DNA of 64,000 nt from Shimia sp. CNT1-13L.2 (GCF_024331145.1 NZ_JANDJO010000012.1:1-64000); one strand, 5' to 3'; numbered from the stretch's first letter, positions 52,270 to 62,152 are shown. Translations and numbers: made by a program. The notes: a model not told the origin generated them from the letters alone.

Positions 52270-55200
52270 TTACTCGGCCGCGCGCAGGGCTTTTCCTGAC
52301 GGCGGGGTGACGGTTTCTTCTTCGTCGTCCCAGAGGAGGACCGGTGCCTTGATGCGCTTGGCTTCGCGGCGCAGGGCCCAGTCGCGGGCGGCGCGGCTGC
52401 CACGGCCCAGCGACAAGCGGGCCAGAAGGGCCGCCATCCAGCGCAGGTAGGTGGTGAACCAGACACGCAGCGCCAGCATCGACGGGGTAAAGATCAGCGT
52501 CAGGACGGTTGCAATGCCAAGGCCGAAGACCACTGCGGTGGCGAGCTGTTTCCACCAGAGCGCGGTCGGGCTGTCGAAGGAATAGCCGCCATTGGCAAAG
52601 TCGAGCGAGAGGCCGAACATCATCGGGGCGAGGCCCGCCATTGTCGTGATCGTGGTCAGGAGAACCGGGCGGATACGCGCCTGTGCGGTGCGCACGATGG
52701 CCTCGATCCGCGGCATGTATTGCGAGAATTCCTGATAGGTGTCGATCAGAACAATGTTGTTGTTCACCACGATCCCGGCAAGCGCCACGATGCCGGTGCC
52801 GGTCATGATGATCGAGAACGTCTGGTCCATGACCAACATGCCGATCAAAACGCCCGCGGTGGACAGGACAACGGCGAGAAGCACCAGCACCGAGTTGTAG
52901 AAGCTGTTGAACTGGGCCAGCAGGATGATGAACATCAGGCCAAGTGCGCCGGCAAAGGCATTGCCCAGGAAGGCCTGGCTTTCGGCCTGATCTTCCTGAT
53001 CCCCAGTCCATTCCCATTCGATGCCGGCCGGGAAGGGCTTGGTTTCCAACCATTCGGTCAGCTTGGCAAGGCGTTCGTTCGCGGTGAGGGGAACGGAGGT
53101 AAAGCCGCGCTCTGCATAGTCTGCTTGCAGGGCGCTGTCGGCCTCCCAGGTGGTTGTGTCGATCACTTCGGTTTCACCGGTCTCGGCGTTTGTCAGGACG
53201 GTCAGGTCGCTAGTGACCCCCGCTTTGACATCGAAGAAACGCGTCTGGTTGATGCGGTTGATCTCAGCCAGCTTTTCGACCGGTTTGCGGGTGATGAAGT
53301 TCGACAGGGGCACGAGGCCGTCGGCGGTGCGTACCTTGAGGGTATCAAGGGTCGACAGAACGCGGTCTTCGTCGGGCAGGCGGACGCGGATTTCGATTTC
53401 TTCATCCGAGCTTTCGACGGGCATGGTGTCGAGCAGGATGCCGCGTGTCACGAGTTGCACCATCGCGCCCACGGTGGCCACGTCGGCACCGTAGCGGCCC
53501 GCCTTGGTGACATCGACGTCGATCTGCCAGTCGATGCCCGGGAGTGGCAGGGTGTCTTCAATCAGTTGCAGACCGGGCGTAGCATCAAACTGCGCGCGCG
53601 CAATTTCGGTCGCGGCGGTCAGCGTTTCCCAATCGTTGCCTTTGATGCGCAGGTGAACGGGTTTGGCCGAGGCCGGGCCGCGCGAGGCTTCGAGGATTTC
53701 GATTTGTGCACCAGCGATGGTTTTCAGTTCGGCCTCCAGTTCGTTCAGAACCGTATTGCCGTCCATGACCGTGTCCTTGACGGTGCGATTGACGTCGATC
53801 CCGAGGAAGGGAATGGTGAACCAACGCTCACGAGCATCCGGACGGTCTTCCCACGGGATGGTTTCCAACTGGATCTGGCCGATGGTGTCTTTCGGGGCCT
53901 GAGCACCGCCGGTGTTCTGGTCAAGACCGCCTTCACCGGCAAAGGAAAAGGCTGTCTTGATGCCGGGGTGAGCGAGAACGATTTCCTCGGCTTCGCGGAC
54001 AAGGTCGTCTTTCTGATCGAGTGAAAGGTTGCCTCGTGCCTTGACGTAGACGATGGCCTGTTCCGGCTCGGATTCCACGAAGAATTCGGTGCCCTTGTTG
54101 TTGGCGCCGTAGTAGCCAAAGACACTTACAACAAAAAAGATCACCGCACCGATGGTCACGATCGGCATGATCGGATTGCCCGCGATGAGGTGGATGAAGC
54201 GTCCGAACAGCGAAAGGGGGCTGCCGGATTCAACCTTCTTGGCTTTGCGTTCGATGCGGGCGGCGTCCAGTGTGATCGACGCGGCAAAGGCTGCGAACAT
54301 GAAGATCAGGAAGCCGGGCAGGAAGCTCATCAGCCCGGGGGCCGGGGCCGCATCACCCAGCAGGAACGCCGGGTTGATTGCCTGCATGATCCCGACAAAG
54401 AGCATCAGGATCGAGGGCGGTACCAGAAGGGCGCGTACAAACCACGGTGTGGTCGCGCGAAGCCATTCGGAGCTGAGGTGGAATTTGCGGCTCAGGCGAC
54501 CCGAGACCCCGCCCATGACGGGAAGGTAGACCAGCGCCACGACCAGAGAGGCCGAAAGCACGAAGATCAGCGTGACCGGCAGCATGCCCATGAACTGACC
54601 TGGAACGCCAGGCCAGAATAGCATCGGCAGGAAGGCGCAGAGGGTTGTGGCGGTCGAGGATACGATGGGCCAGAACATGCGCTTGGCAGCCTCGACATAG
54701 GCGTGCATCGGGCCGGTGCCCTCGGAGATGCGCTTGTCGGCGTATTCGACAACGACAATTGCACCGTCCACGAGCATGCCCACTGCAAGGATGAGACCGA
54801 ACATCACGATGTTGGAGATGGTGATTTCCATCACGGCCAAGAGCGCGAAACACAGTAGGAACGAGGTCGGGATGGCAAAGCCGACCAGCAGGGCTGCGCG
54901 GGAGCCAAGGGCGGCCAGCACGACGATCATCACGAGGGCGATGGCGGTCAGAACCGAGCCTTCGAGCTGGGAGACCATCGAGCCGACGATGCGGGACTGG
55001 TCGTTCGACGTGCCGACTTCGACAGCGGCGCGCAGGTTTTCGGGCCATTCAGCCGAGGCCTTCTCGACTTCCTCGCGGACAAGGTTCGCAGTGTCGATCA
55101 GGTTGAACCCCTTCCGCTTGACCACCTGAAGCGCCACGGTGTTTTCGCCGTTGAAACGAGCGGTGCCGAGGCGGTCTTCGAAGGTCAGGTTGATCTGTGC

Positions 55201-55971
55201 GAGATCGCCGAGCGTGACAACGCGGTCGCCGTTTGTCTTGACGGGTAGGTCATAGACATCGCGCGGTTCATCGAAGGACGAGGGGATCTTGACCGAAAAG
55301 GTGCCTTGCTCGGTTTCGATCTCACCTGCCGCGATCAGCTGGTTGTTGTTGACAACCACGTTGATGAGTTCGCCTGCCGTGACGTTGTAGGCCTCGAGGC
55401 GCAGCGGGTCGATAACCACTTCGAGCATCTCGTCCCGACCGCCGGCCAGACCGGCTTCGAGAACCGCATCCATCGTTTCAAGTTGATCCTGCAACTTGTT
55501 GGCAATCTGCGACATGGTGCGTTCGGGGACGTCACCTGTCAGGTTGACGATGATGATCGGGAATTCCGAGAAGTTGATCTCGTTGATCGAATACTTTTCA
55601 AAACCGTCCGGAAACTTTCCTTCGGCGGTGTTCATGGCATCGCGCACGTCGGCGATGATCTTGGACTTGTCCCAGCCGAAATCGAATTCGAGGAAGATAC
55701 CGGCATAGTTCTCGGCCGCCGTCGACTGCATCTTGTCGAGACCGTCGAGGTCAGCCAGTTCGGTTTCCATCGGTTTGATCAGCAGGGTTTCACTGTCGGC
55801 GGCGGAAATTCCGGGGAAGGGGACCGAGATGAAGAGTCCGGGGATCTGGATATCCGGCTCGCCTTCCTTGGGCAGGTTCCAATAGGCATATCCTCCTACC
55901 GCAAGCGACAGGAAGATGAATGCCAGTACCATCCGGGCGCGGTCGGCAGCCCAGTCTACGATCCCGATCAT
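52270..55971 (-). CDS. RND-family efflux permease with extra central membrane segments
   Basis: A 1233-residue inner-membrane antiporter, longer than typical AcrB-like proteins (about 1030-1050). VGMLVDGAIVVVEYADKRIS (about residues 397-416) carries the proton-relay Asp of helix 4, with Gly in the place of the second Asp as in some RND groups. The second-half GIVALAGIVVNNNIVLIDTY is the helix 10-11 motif. Two additional hydrophobic stretches (about residues 510-531 and 548-568) and a charged linker lie between the two halves. The start overlaps the adaptor gene stop by 4 bases. Substrates are unknown; an outer-membrane factor must be encoded elsewhere. Confidence 0.9.
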   Translation of the reverse strand: MIGIVDWAADRARMVLAFIFLSLAVGGYAYWNLPKEGEPDIQIPGLFISVPFPGISAADSETLLIKPMETELADLDGLDKMQSTAAENYAGIFLEFDFGWDKSKIIADVRDAMNTAEGKFPDGFEKYSINEINFSEFPIIIVNLTGDVPERTMSQIANKLQDQLETMDAVLEAGLAGGRDEMLEVVIDPLRLEAYNVTAGELINVVVNNNQLIAAGEIETEQGTFSVKIPSSFDEPRDVYDLPVKTNGDRVVTLGDLAQINLTFEDRLGTARFNGENTVALQVVKRKGFNLIDTANLVREEVEKASAEWPENLRAAVEVGTSNDQSRIVGSMVSQLEGSVLTAIALVMIVVLAALGSRAALLVGFAIPTSFLLCFALLAVMEITISNIVMFGLILAVGMLVDGAIVVVEYADKRISEGTGPMHAYVEAAKRMFWPIVSSTATTLCAFLPMLFWPGVPGQFMGMLPVTLIFVLSASLVVALVYLPVMGGVSGRLSRKFHLSSEWLRATTPWFVRALLVPPSILMLFVGIMQAINPAFLLGDAAPAPGLMSFLPGFLIFMFAAFAASITLDAARIERKAKKVESGSPLSLFGRFIHLIAGNPIMPIVTIGAVIFFVVSVFGYYGANNKGTEFFVESEPEQAIVYVKARGNLSLDQKDDLVREAEEIVLAHPGIKTAFSFAGEGGLDQNTGGAQAPKDTIGQIQLETIPWEDRPDARERWFTIPFLGIDVNRTVKDTVMDGNTVLNELEAELKTIAGAQIEILEASRGPASAKPVHLRIKGNDWETLTAATEIARAQFDATPGLQLIEDTLPLPGIDWQIDVDVTKAGRYGADVATVGAMVQLVTRGILLDTMPVESSDEEIEIRVRLPDEDRVLSTLDTLKVRTADGLVPLSNFITRKPVEKLAEINRINQTRFFDVKAGVTSDLTVLTNAETGETEVIDTTTWEADSALQADYAERGFTSVPLTANERLAKLTEWLETKPFPAGIEWEWTGDQEDQAESQAFLGNAFAGALGLMFIILLAQFNSFYNSVLVLLAVVLSTAGVLIGMLVMDQTFSIIMTGTGIVALAGIVVNNNIVLIDTYQEFSQYMPRIEAIVRTAQARIRPVLLTTITTMAGLAPMMFGLSLDFANGGYSFDSPTALWWKQLATAVVFGLGIATVLTLIFTPSMLALRVWFTTYLRWMAALLARLSLGRGSRAARDWALRREAKRIKAPVLLWDDEEETVTPPSGKALRAAE

Positions 55972-57206
55972 TGGTTGTGCTCCTCAAAGACCGGCACCGC
56001 TGCGACGCCCTTTACGACATACTCCTGTCCGATGACGATGATGTTGGCCTCATCTGCAAGGCCGGTGACCCAGAGGCCGTCTTTGCTGTCACGCAGGATA
56101 TTGATGGAGTGGAAGTTGACCATGTTGGCTTCTTCGATGGTGCGGACCCCGAGGATGCCTTCGTCGTTCAGTGTGAGGGCGGATTGCGGGATCAAGTGGG
56201 CCTTGGCGCCGTCGGCAGCGATTGCGATCTCGGCGGTCTGGCCGTCACGGATGGCGAGGTCGCGGTTGGGGACGTCGATCTCGACACGGAAGGTGCGGGT
56301 GGTCGGGTCGGCCGAGCGTGACAGGAAGGTCACGTTTCCAACGACTTCCTGACCGGTCGTGAGGCGGGCTCCGGCCTGCGCCCCAAGAGCCACCTTGGAG
56401 ACTTCGGTCTCCGGGACGAAACCGACAACCTTGATCGGGTCAAGCTGGATCACAGTGCCGCAAAGCGAACCGGCCTGCATCAGGCTGCCCAGTTCGGCAG
56501 TGTCGGATTCCAGCAGTCCCGCAAAGGGCGCGGTGATCGTCAGGCGGTCGATTTCACGTTGCGCGGCGGCGACGGCGGCCTCAGCGGATTCGATACCCGC
56601 TTCGGTGGATTGGAGGCCGGATTTGGCGGCTTCGACGCTTGCCTCGGCAGAGCGCACGGCGGCCTGTGTCGAGGCGACGCGGGTTTCCGATGCAAAGCCC
56701 CCTTCGGAGAGTTTCACGGCGGCGTTGTAGTTGATGTTGGCTTCGTCAAGACGGGCGCGGGCTTCGTCGAGGCGGGCCTGGGTTTCAGGTTGACGAGCAC
56801 GGGCCTCCAGAAGGCGGGCTTTGGCCTCGGCCATAGTTGCTTCGCGGGTGCCGGGGTCGAGCTTGCAAAGCAATTCTCCGGCTTCGACATGCGCGCCGCG
56901 GCGCAGCGGCTGCGAGATGACAAGTGCGGAGGTTTCCGCGCGCACTTCGACCTGGCGATTGGCCTCGGTCTCACCGCGCAGGACAACCGCGTTCGCGATG
57001 GTGGAAGCCTTGGAGGAAATGACCTTTACGCGGACAGCATCGGGAATGTCTTTCTCGGCGTTGGTTTCTTGTGAGGCGGGGGGCTGTGCTTCAGCCTCAG
57101 TGGGGCTACCCGTCGCAGCAAAAGCCATCGTCTTGTCACGTTCGACGACGATGAAATACAGAAACGCTGTGACCAGGATTGCGGTCAGGATTGGCACCAC
57201 GCGCAT
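55968..57206 (-). CDS. RND efflux periplasmic adaptor (membrane fusion protein)
   Basis: A 412-residue adaptor. A single N-terminal membrane anchor (about residues 4-21) is followed by a lipoyl half (VEVRAETSALVISQPLRRGA), a long alpha-hairpin coiled coil rich in Ala, Glu and Arg (about residues 105-220), the second lipoyl half (ITAPFAGLLES), a beta-barrel and a membrane-proximal domain. The ATG at 57206 follows GTGAGGAAAA. It heads the leftward adaptor-permease operon, behind a TetR-like palindrome. Confidence 0.9.
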   Translation of the reverse strand: MRVVPILTAILVTAFLYFIVVERDKTMAFAATGSPTEAEAQPPASQETNAEKDIPDAVRVKVISSKASTIANAVVLRGETEANRQVEVRAETSALVISQPLRRGAHVEAGELLCKLDPGTREATMAEAKARLLEARARQPETQARLDEARARLDEANINYNAAVKLSEGGFASETRVASTQAAVRSAEASVEAAKSGLQSTEAGIESAEAAVAAAQREIDRLTITAPFAGLLESDTAELGSLMQAGSLCGTVIQLDPIKVVGFVPETEVSKVALGAQAGARLTTGQEVVGNVTFLSRSADPTTRTFRVEIDVPNRDLAIRDGQTAEIAIAADGAKAHLIPQSALTLNDEGILGVRTIEEANMVNFHSINILRDSKDGLWVTGLADEANIIVIGQEYVVKGVAAVPVFEEHNQ

Positions 57207-57303
57207 CGGGTTTTCCTCACTATTGTCTTTTGATGTGCTTATCCGCACGTATTTGTCTTGCGAAATAGTCGCGCTGAACGTGATTGCAACCAGTTTGGCG
57301 CAA

Positions 57304-57327
57304 AAACTGAACTGATCCGTTCAGTTT
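57304..57327. promoter_or_regulatory. Palindrome upstream of the RND operon, TetR-type operator candidate
   Basis: AAACTGAAC and GTTCAGTTT form a perfect 9-bp inverted repeat with a 6-base spacer (24 bases in all), in the 220-bp region between the divergent adaptor gene and the YfgM-like gene. Such palindromes upstream of RND pumps usually bind TetR-family repressors, but no tetR gene is adjacent. Confidence 0.6.
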
Positions 57328-57426
57328 ATTCAGAATGAAACTTCTTCGCAACGATTCCGGAGGTCGGATGCTATTGGCACTGTGTCTGCTTCGCGTTATG
57401 AGAGGGCAAATCAAGGGAGAAATCGT

Positions 57427-58092
57427 GTGAGCGATACCGACAGTTTCATCGAAGAAGTTACCGAAGAAGTACGCCGTGACAGGCTGTTCGGCATGTTCCG
57501 CCGGTACGGCTGGATTGCAGGCGCGGCGGTGGTGGTCATCGTTGGTGGTGCTGCCTGGAACGAGTGGCAGAAAGCCGAGCGTGTGTCTGCCGCGCAGGAC
57601 ACAGGTGACGCGATTTTTGAAGCGATTGAGAACCCGGACGACGCAGCCCGGGTTGCCGCCCTCGAAGCGTTGCAGCCGAACTCGCCTGAAGCTCAGGTTC
57701 TTGTCGATTACCTCGTGGCTTCGCACCAGTTGTCCGAAGGGGACAATGCAGGCGCGGCGGCAACGCTCAAGGCGGTTTCTGAAACCGGAACGGATGTGCC
57801 GGAGGTTTATCGTCAAATCGCGCTTTATAAATCGCTTATTGCAAACGGTGCCGAGACCCCGGCGGCCGAGCGCCGTTCGCTTCTTGATGCGCTTGCTGCT
57901 CCGGGTGCGCCGCTTTCATTGCTCGCGCAAGAGCAATTGGCACTTCTGGACATTGAGGAGGGCAATCCTGATGCGGCGATTGATCGCCTGAATGCAATCA
58001 TTGCGGATGCCGGTGTCACTGGAGGCTTGCGTAACAGGGCAAGTCAGTTGATTGTGGCTCTGGGTGGTGTGCCGGGGACGGCAAACCAATAA
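57427..58092 (+). CDS. YfgM-like ancillary membrane protein with TPR domain
   Basis: A 221-residue protein. DSFIEEVTEEVRRDRLFGMFRRYGW precedes one transmembrane helix (about residues 29-46, IAGAAVVVIVGGAAW), then a periplasmic alpha-helical region with repeats such as PEAQVLVDYLVASHQLSEGD. This is the tetratricopeptide (TPR_21/YfgM) pattern; YfgM works with the SecYEG/PpiD translocon. A GTG start is chosen, with GGGAG 5-7 bases upstream. Its position before bamB and der is the standard order in many proteobacteria. Confidence 0.85.
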   Translation: MSDTDSFIEEVTEEVRRDRLFGMFRRYGWIAGAAVVVIVGGAAWNEWQKAERVSAAQDTGDAIFEAIENPDDAARVAALEALQPNSPEAQVLVDYLVASHQLSEGDNAGAAATLKAVSETGTDVPEVYRQIALYKSLIANGAETPAAERRSLLDALAAPGAPLSLLAQEQLALLDIEEGNPDAAIDRLNAIIADAGVTGGLRNRASQLIVALGGVPGTANQ

Positions 58093-58117
58093 CCTACAAG
58101 ACGTGAGGACCCGGGCA

Positions 58118-59425
58118 GTGAAGGTAAAAAATTGGATCATCGCGCTGACCGGCGCAGCCTTTGTGGCAGCATGTAGTGAGCCGGAAGTCATTCTTCCCGG
58201 CAAACGCGAGAACCTGCGTGGCGGTGAGAGCGGCCCGGTTCAGATTGAAAACCAGGTCAAGCCCATCCGGCTGGTCGGAGCTGTCAACAATGCAAGCTGG
58301 ACCGGCCGTATCGGGTCTCCTGCGACACGTATTCCGAATGCGGCGCTTGGCGCGGCTCCTGCCCGTATCTGGAGTGCGAAGATTGGTTCCGGAAATGAAC
58401 GCAAGCAGCGCCTGACGGCGGACCCGGTTGTTGCGGATAATCGCGTCTTTACAATGGATTCCGAGGGCACTTTGAGTGCCTTCTCTACTGCGGGCGAAGT
58501 GATCTGGCAGCGCAACCTGACGCCTGCCGGAGATAAATCAAAGGATGCGGCCGGTGGCGGTTTGGCCTTTGGTGATGGAAAGCTGTTCGTCACAACAGGC
58601 TTCGGGCGCCTTGAGGCTGTTGATCCCGCATCCGGCGAAACCCTTTGGGAACAAAAGCTTGGCGCCATCGGAAGCGGAAGCCCCGCGGTCTATGGCAAGC
58701 TGGTATACCTCGTGTCCGGCGACGAGCGAGGCTGGGCGCTGAACACCGACACGGGCAAGATTGCCTGGCAGGTGAACTCTATTCCGGCGGTGACCAACGT
58801 TCAAAGTCCTGCGGCCCCTGCGATCAACGACCAGATGGTGATCTTCCCCTTTGGCTCGGGTGAACTGCAGGCGACCTTCCGTCGTGGCGGGTTGCGCCTT
58901 TGGGGGGCGGGTATTGCCGGTGAGCGTCTTGGACGTGCCGTGAACAAGATCGGCGACATCAGCGGTGATCCGGTTCTGGATGGCAAGGTTGTCTATGCGT
59001 CGAACCATTCGGGTCGTCTGGTTGCTTTGGATGCGGATACCGGCGAACGAATTTGGACGGCGGAGCAGGGGGCTGTAAGCCCAACGTTCCCGGCGGGCGG
59101 TTCGCTTTTCCTCGTGAACGACCGCAACCAGGTGGTTCGCGTCGATGCCCGTACGGGCGAAGCAATCTGGGCTGTGGATCTGCCGTTGTTCCAATCTCAC
59201 AAGCCCAAGCGTCAGGCGGCGATCTATTCGCACTACGGACCGATCGTGGCCGGTGGTCGGGTGATCGTGGCCTCTTCGGATGGGGTGCTGCGCAGCTTTG
59301 ATCCGACCTCGGGTGAGATTGTTCACCAAGCGGAAATTCCCGGTGGGGCCTCGTCGAACCCGGTGGTTGCGGGCGGTGTTCTTTACGTCGTGGGCGGCAA
59401 AGGTCAATTGCACGCTTTCCGTTGA
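58118..59425 (+). CDS. bamB: Outer-membrane assembly lipoprotein BamB
   Basis: A 435-residue PQQ-like beta-propeller. The N-terminus ends in the lipobox FVAACSEP, so the mature protein starts at a lipidated Cys and faces the periplasm on the outer membrane. Propeller repeats with the A/G-x-D/x-x-x-G-x-x-x-W motif recur: FSTAGEVIWQRNL, VDPASGETLWEQKL, LNTDTGKIAWQV, LDADTGERIWTAEQ and VDARTGEAIWAVDL. BamB is part of the BAM complex that folds outer-membrane proteins. Start GTG 58118 follows GTGAGGAC. Confidence 0.92.
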   Translation: MKVKNWIIALTGAAFVAACSEPEVILPGKRENLRGGESGPVQIENQVKPIRLVGAVNNASWTGRIGSPATRIPNAALGAAPARIWSAKIGSGNERKQRLTADPVVADNRVFTMDSEGTLSAFSTAGEVIWQRNLTPAGDKSKDAAGGGLAFGDGKLFVTTGFGRLEAVDPASGETLWEQKLGAIGSGSPAVYGKLVYLVSGDERGWALNTDTGKIAWQVNSIPAVTNVQSPAAPAINDQMVIFPFGSGELQATFRRGGLRLWGAGIAGERLGRAVNKIGDISGDPVLDGKVVYASNHSGRLVALDADTGERIWTAEQGAVSPTFPAGGSLFLVNDRNQVVRVDARTGEAIWAVDLPLFQSHKPKRQAAIYSHYGPIVAGGRVIVASSDGVLRSFDPTSGEIVHQAEIPGGASSNPVVAGGVLYVVGGKGQLHAFR

Positions 59426-59473
59426 TCGGAAAATGATATAACGGGACGTCTTCAGACGTGTCGGAGACTACAG

Positions 59474-60946
59474 ATGAGTTTAACCCTCGCCATCGTGGGG
59501 CGCCCGAATGTGGGCAAATCCACCTTGTTCAATCGCCTAGTCGGCAAGAAGCTCGCGCTGGTTGATGACCAGCCGGGGGTCACGCGCGACCTGCGCGAAG
59601 GTGAGGCCAAGCTGGGGGATCTGCGGTTTACCGTGATCGACACCGCTGGTCTGGAAGATGCGACCGACGACAGCCTTGAAGGCCGGATGCGCCGTCTGAC
59701 CGAACGTGCGGTGGACATGGCCGACATCTGCCTGTTCATGGTGGATGCCCGCACGGGTATCACCCCGACAGACATGATCTTTGCCGAGATCCTTCGCAAG
59801 CGATCCGCGCATGTGATCCTTGCCGCCAACAAGGGAGAGGGGGCTGCGGCGGATGCCGGTGTGCTTGAGGCCTATAGCCTTGGCCTTGGTGAGCCGATCC
59901 GTATTTCGGCGGAACATGGCGAAGGCATGCACGACCTTTACCTGCAGCTGATGCCGATTGCCGACGAATTCGACAAGCACGCAGAGGACAGCGCGCCCGA
60001 GGTCGAAGTGGATGTCGACCTTGAGGAAGACGAAGACGCCGACGAGATCCCGCCGTCGCAGCGGATCACATCCAAGAAGCCGCTGCAGGTGGCGGTTGTT
60101 GGTCGACCCAATGCCGGTAAGTCCACGTTAATCAACAAGATTATCGGCGAAGACCGTCTTTTGACCGGGCCCGAAGCGGGCATTACGCGCGATGCGATCA
60201 GCCTTCAGGTTGACTGGGGCGGCACGCCGATGCGGATCTTCGACACCGCCGGTATGCGCAAGAAAGCCAAGGTGCAGGACAAGGTTGAAAAGCTGTCTGT
60301 TGCCGATGGCCTGCGGGCGGTGAAGTTTGCCGAGGTGGTTGTCGTGCTGCTGGATGCGGCCATTCCGTTTGAACAGCAGGACCTGCGTATCGCCGATCTG
60401 GCCGAGCGCGAAGGGCGGGCCGTGATCGTGGCGGTGAACAAGTGGGACGTGGAGGATTCCAAGCAGGAAAAACTCCGCGACCTGAAAGAAGCCTTTGGCC
60501 GCTTGTTGCCGCAGCTGCGCGGGGCACCGTTGATCACGGTGTCGGCCAAGACCGGACGCGGCCTTGACCGTCTGCATGATGCAATCCTGCGTGCCTATGA
60601 CGTCTGGAACCGTCGCATCAGCACGGCGCAGTTGAACCGCTGGCTGATTGGCATGCTGGAACAGCACCCGCCGCCGGCACCGCAGGGCAAACGCATCAAG
60701 CTGCGTTACATGACCCAGGCCAAGACACGTCCGCCAGGGTTTATTGTCATGTGCTCGCACCCCGACAAGATGCCGGACAGCTATTCGCGCTATCTCGTGA
60801 ATGGTCTGCGCGAAGATTTTGACATGCCGGGCACCCCGATTCGTCTGACGATGCGGGGGCAGGGGGACAAGAACCCTTACAAGGGGCGCAAGAAGTCTAC
60901 ACCGAGCCGTCTTCGCAAACACCTTAAGGGGCGTTCGGCGGATTAA
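59474..60946 (+). CDS. der: Ribosome biogenesis GTPase Der (EngA)
   Basis: A 490-residue protein with two GTPase domains in tandem: [19 protein letters not shown] (about residues 7-25) with DTAGLED, and [19 protein letters not shown] (about residues 210-228) with [16 protein letters not shown] and NKWD. The C-terminal KH-like domain has [20 protein letters not shown]. An acidic linker ([20 protein letters not shown]) separates the GTPase domains. Der is needed to assemble the 50S subunit. Confidence 0.96.
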   Translation: MSLTLAIVGRPNVGKSTLFNRLVGKKLALVDDQPGVTRDLREGEAKLGDLRFTVIDTAGLEDATDDSLEGRMRRLTERAVDMADICLFMVDARTGITPTDMIFAEILRKRSAHVILAANKGEGAAADAGVLEAYSLGLGEPIRISAEHGEGMHDLYLQLMPIADEFDKHAEDSAPEVEVDVDLEEDEDADEIPPSQRITSKKPLQVAVVGRPNAGKSTLINKIIGEDRLLTGPEAGITRDAISLQVDWGGTPMRIFDTAGMRKKAKVQDKVEKLSVADGLRAVKFAEVVVVLLDAAIPFEQQDLRIADLAEREGRAVIVAVNKWDVEDSKQEKLRDLKEAFGRLLPQLRGAPLITVSAKTGRGLDRLHDAILRAYDVWNRRISTAQLNRWLIGMLEQHPPPAPQGKRIKLRYMTQAKTRPPGFIVMCSHPDKMPDSYSRYLVNGLREDFDMPGTPIRLTMRGQGDKNPYKGRKKSTPSRLRKHLKGRSAD

Positions 60947-60955
60947 GCCTGTCAT

Positions 60956-61010
60956 TTGGAAAAAAACAACTTAGCTATATAATACCGCCCGCGTGACGTG
61001 CGTCATGCGG
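60956..61010 (+). promoter_or_regulatory. Promoter and leader hairpin of the desaturase gene
   Basis: TTGGAA (60956-60961) and TATAAT (60977-60982) are separated by 15 bases, slightly short for sigma-70, in an A/T-rich patch that stands out locally. Directly after it, CCCGCGTGAC (60987-60996) pairs with GTCATGCGGG (61001-61010) with one G-U pair and a GTGC loop; this would be the very 5' end of a roughly 100-base leader. It lacks a T-run, so it is not an ordinary terminator for der. Confidence 0.5.
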
Positions 61011-61088
61011 GTGTTACCTATGTGTTGCAGACCCTTGGGCAGCGATTTTCAGCCCAGTCGGGAAATTTAGTGAAGTGGTGGCAGAACA

Positions 61089-62075
61089 ATGGAAATTCGT
61101 GAGCGTTTACAGCCATATACCGTGAAAGATGACCGTATCGCCTGGGCCAGTTTCCTGGGCACATTCCTTGTTTATTTCCTGAGCCTTTATCTGACCATTG
61201 CCTTTGTCGGGCAATGGGTGGTCGTTGTGCCGGCAGGCATCATCAATGCCTTTGCCGCAGTGCGCCTTTACGTTCTGCAACACGACTGCGGACATGCCTC
61301 GCTGTTTGCCACGCGCCGGATGAATGATCTGGGCGGCTATGCGCTGTCGGTGATTTCCCTCGCGCCCTTTGCGATCATGCGCCACAACCACAACCTTCAC
61401 CATTCGCACCTTGGCAATCTTGAAGAACGCGAGACTGGTGAAATCCACACCATGACGGTGCGAGAATGGGAGGCTGCGGGGGTCTGGGAACGGCTGGGGT
61501 ATCGGCTCTATCGGAGCCCGTTCATCCTTATCCCGATCGGATCGGCTTTCACCTATTTCATCCGCTACCGCTGGCCCAAGAAGGCGCGTGAGGTTGGGCT
61601 GATGGGGCTTCTTGCCCATAACCTTGCCATCGCGGCGTGGCTGGTTTTCCTTTACGTCGCAGCAGGTTGGACGGGGATATGGATGTGGCTTGGCTGGGGT
61701 TTCGTTGGCGGGATGATCGGGGTGTTCCTTGTCTACCTGCAACACAATTTCGAAGACACCTACTGGGATCGTAAGCCCGATCTGAACCCGCGTGTGGCAG
61801 CGTTGCAGGGATCGTCGGCGCTTGATCTGGGCTGGTGGATGGACCTTGGGTCGGCCAACATCGCCTATCACGACATTCACCATTTCAACGCGCGCATTCC
61901 GTCGTACCGGTTGCGCAAGTGTCATCAGGATATTCGCGAGGAATACGACCTGCGGGTGATCCACTGGCCCGAGGCTTTGCGGTCTTTCCGTCTCAAGCTG
62001 TGGGACGAGGATGAGGGGCGGTTGGTGCCGTTTCCGCGTCGGTCCGGGCGGGTTTTGGCGACTCCAGCGGAATAG
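61089..62075 (+). CDS. Membrane fatty acid desaturase
   Basis: A 328-residue di-iron desaturase with four to six membrane segments and the three histidine boxes: HDCGH (about residue 60), HNHNLHH (about residue 98) and, near the C-terminus, HDIHHF. It should introduce a double bond into membrane-lipid acyl chains or act on a related lipid; regiospecificity cannot be read from sequence. A promoter-like site and hairpin leader precede it. Confidence 0.88.
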   Translation: MEIRERLQPYTVKDDRIAWASFLGTFLVYFLSLYLTIAFVGQWVVVVPAGIINAFAAVRLYVLQHDCGHASLFATRRMNDLGGYALSVISLAPFAIMRHNHNLHHSHLGNLEERETGEIHTMTVREWEAAGVWERLGYRLYRSPFILIPIGSAFTYFIRYRWPKKAREVGLMGLLAHNLAIAAWLVFLYVAAGWTGIWMWLGWGFVGGMIGVFLVYLQHNFEDTYWDRKPDLNPRVAALQGSSALDLGWWMDLGSANIAYHDIHHFNARIPSYRLRKCHQDIREEYDLRVIHWPEALRSFRLKLWDEDEGRLVPFPRRSGRVLATPAE

Positions 62076-62119
62076 TAAACGAATCAAAGGGTTAAGAGGC
62101 AACGTGCCTGTGAAAACCG

Positions 62120-62152
62120 ACGTCGGTATTACGTCGGTATCGTGGCGGTATT
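62120..62152. repeat. Three tandem 11-base repeats
   Basis: ACGTCGGTATT, ACGTCGGTATC and the diverged GTGGCGGTATT follow one another with an 11-base period in the gap between the desaturase and serS genes. No function is assigned. Confidence 0.5.

Noticed and set aside
52254-57206. The RND pair as the secretion system for the adjacent RTX protein
   Set aside because: RTX proteins leave by ABC/HlyD/TolC systems; the adjacent genes are a convergent RND permease and its adaptor.
60987-61010. The hairpin after der as a rho-independent terminator
   Set aside because: No T-run follows the stem, and a promoter-like sequence lies immediately before it.
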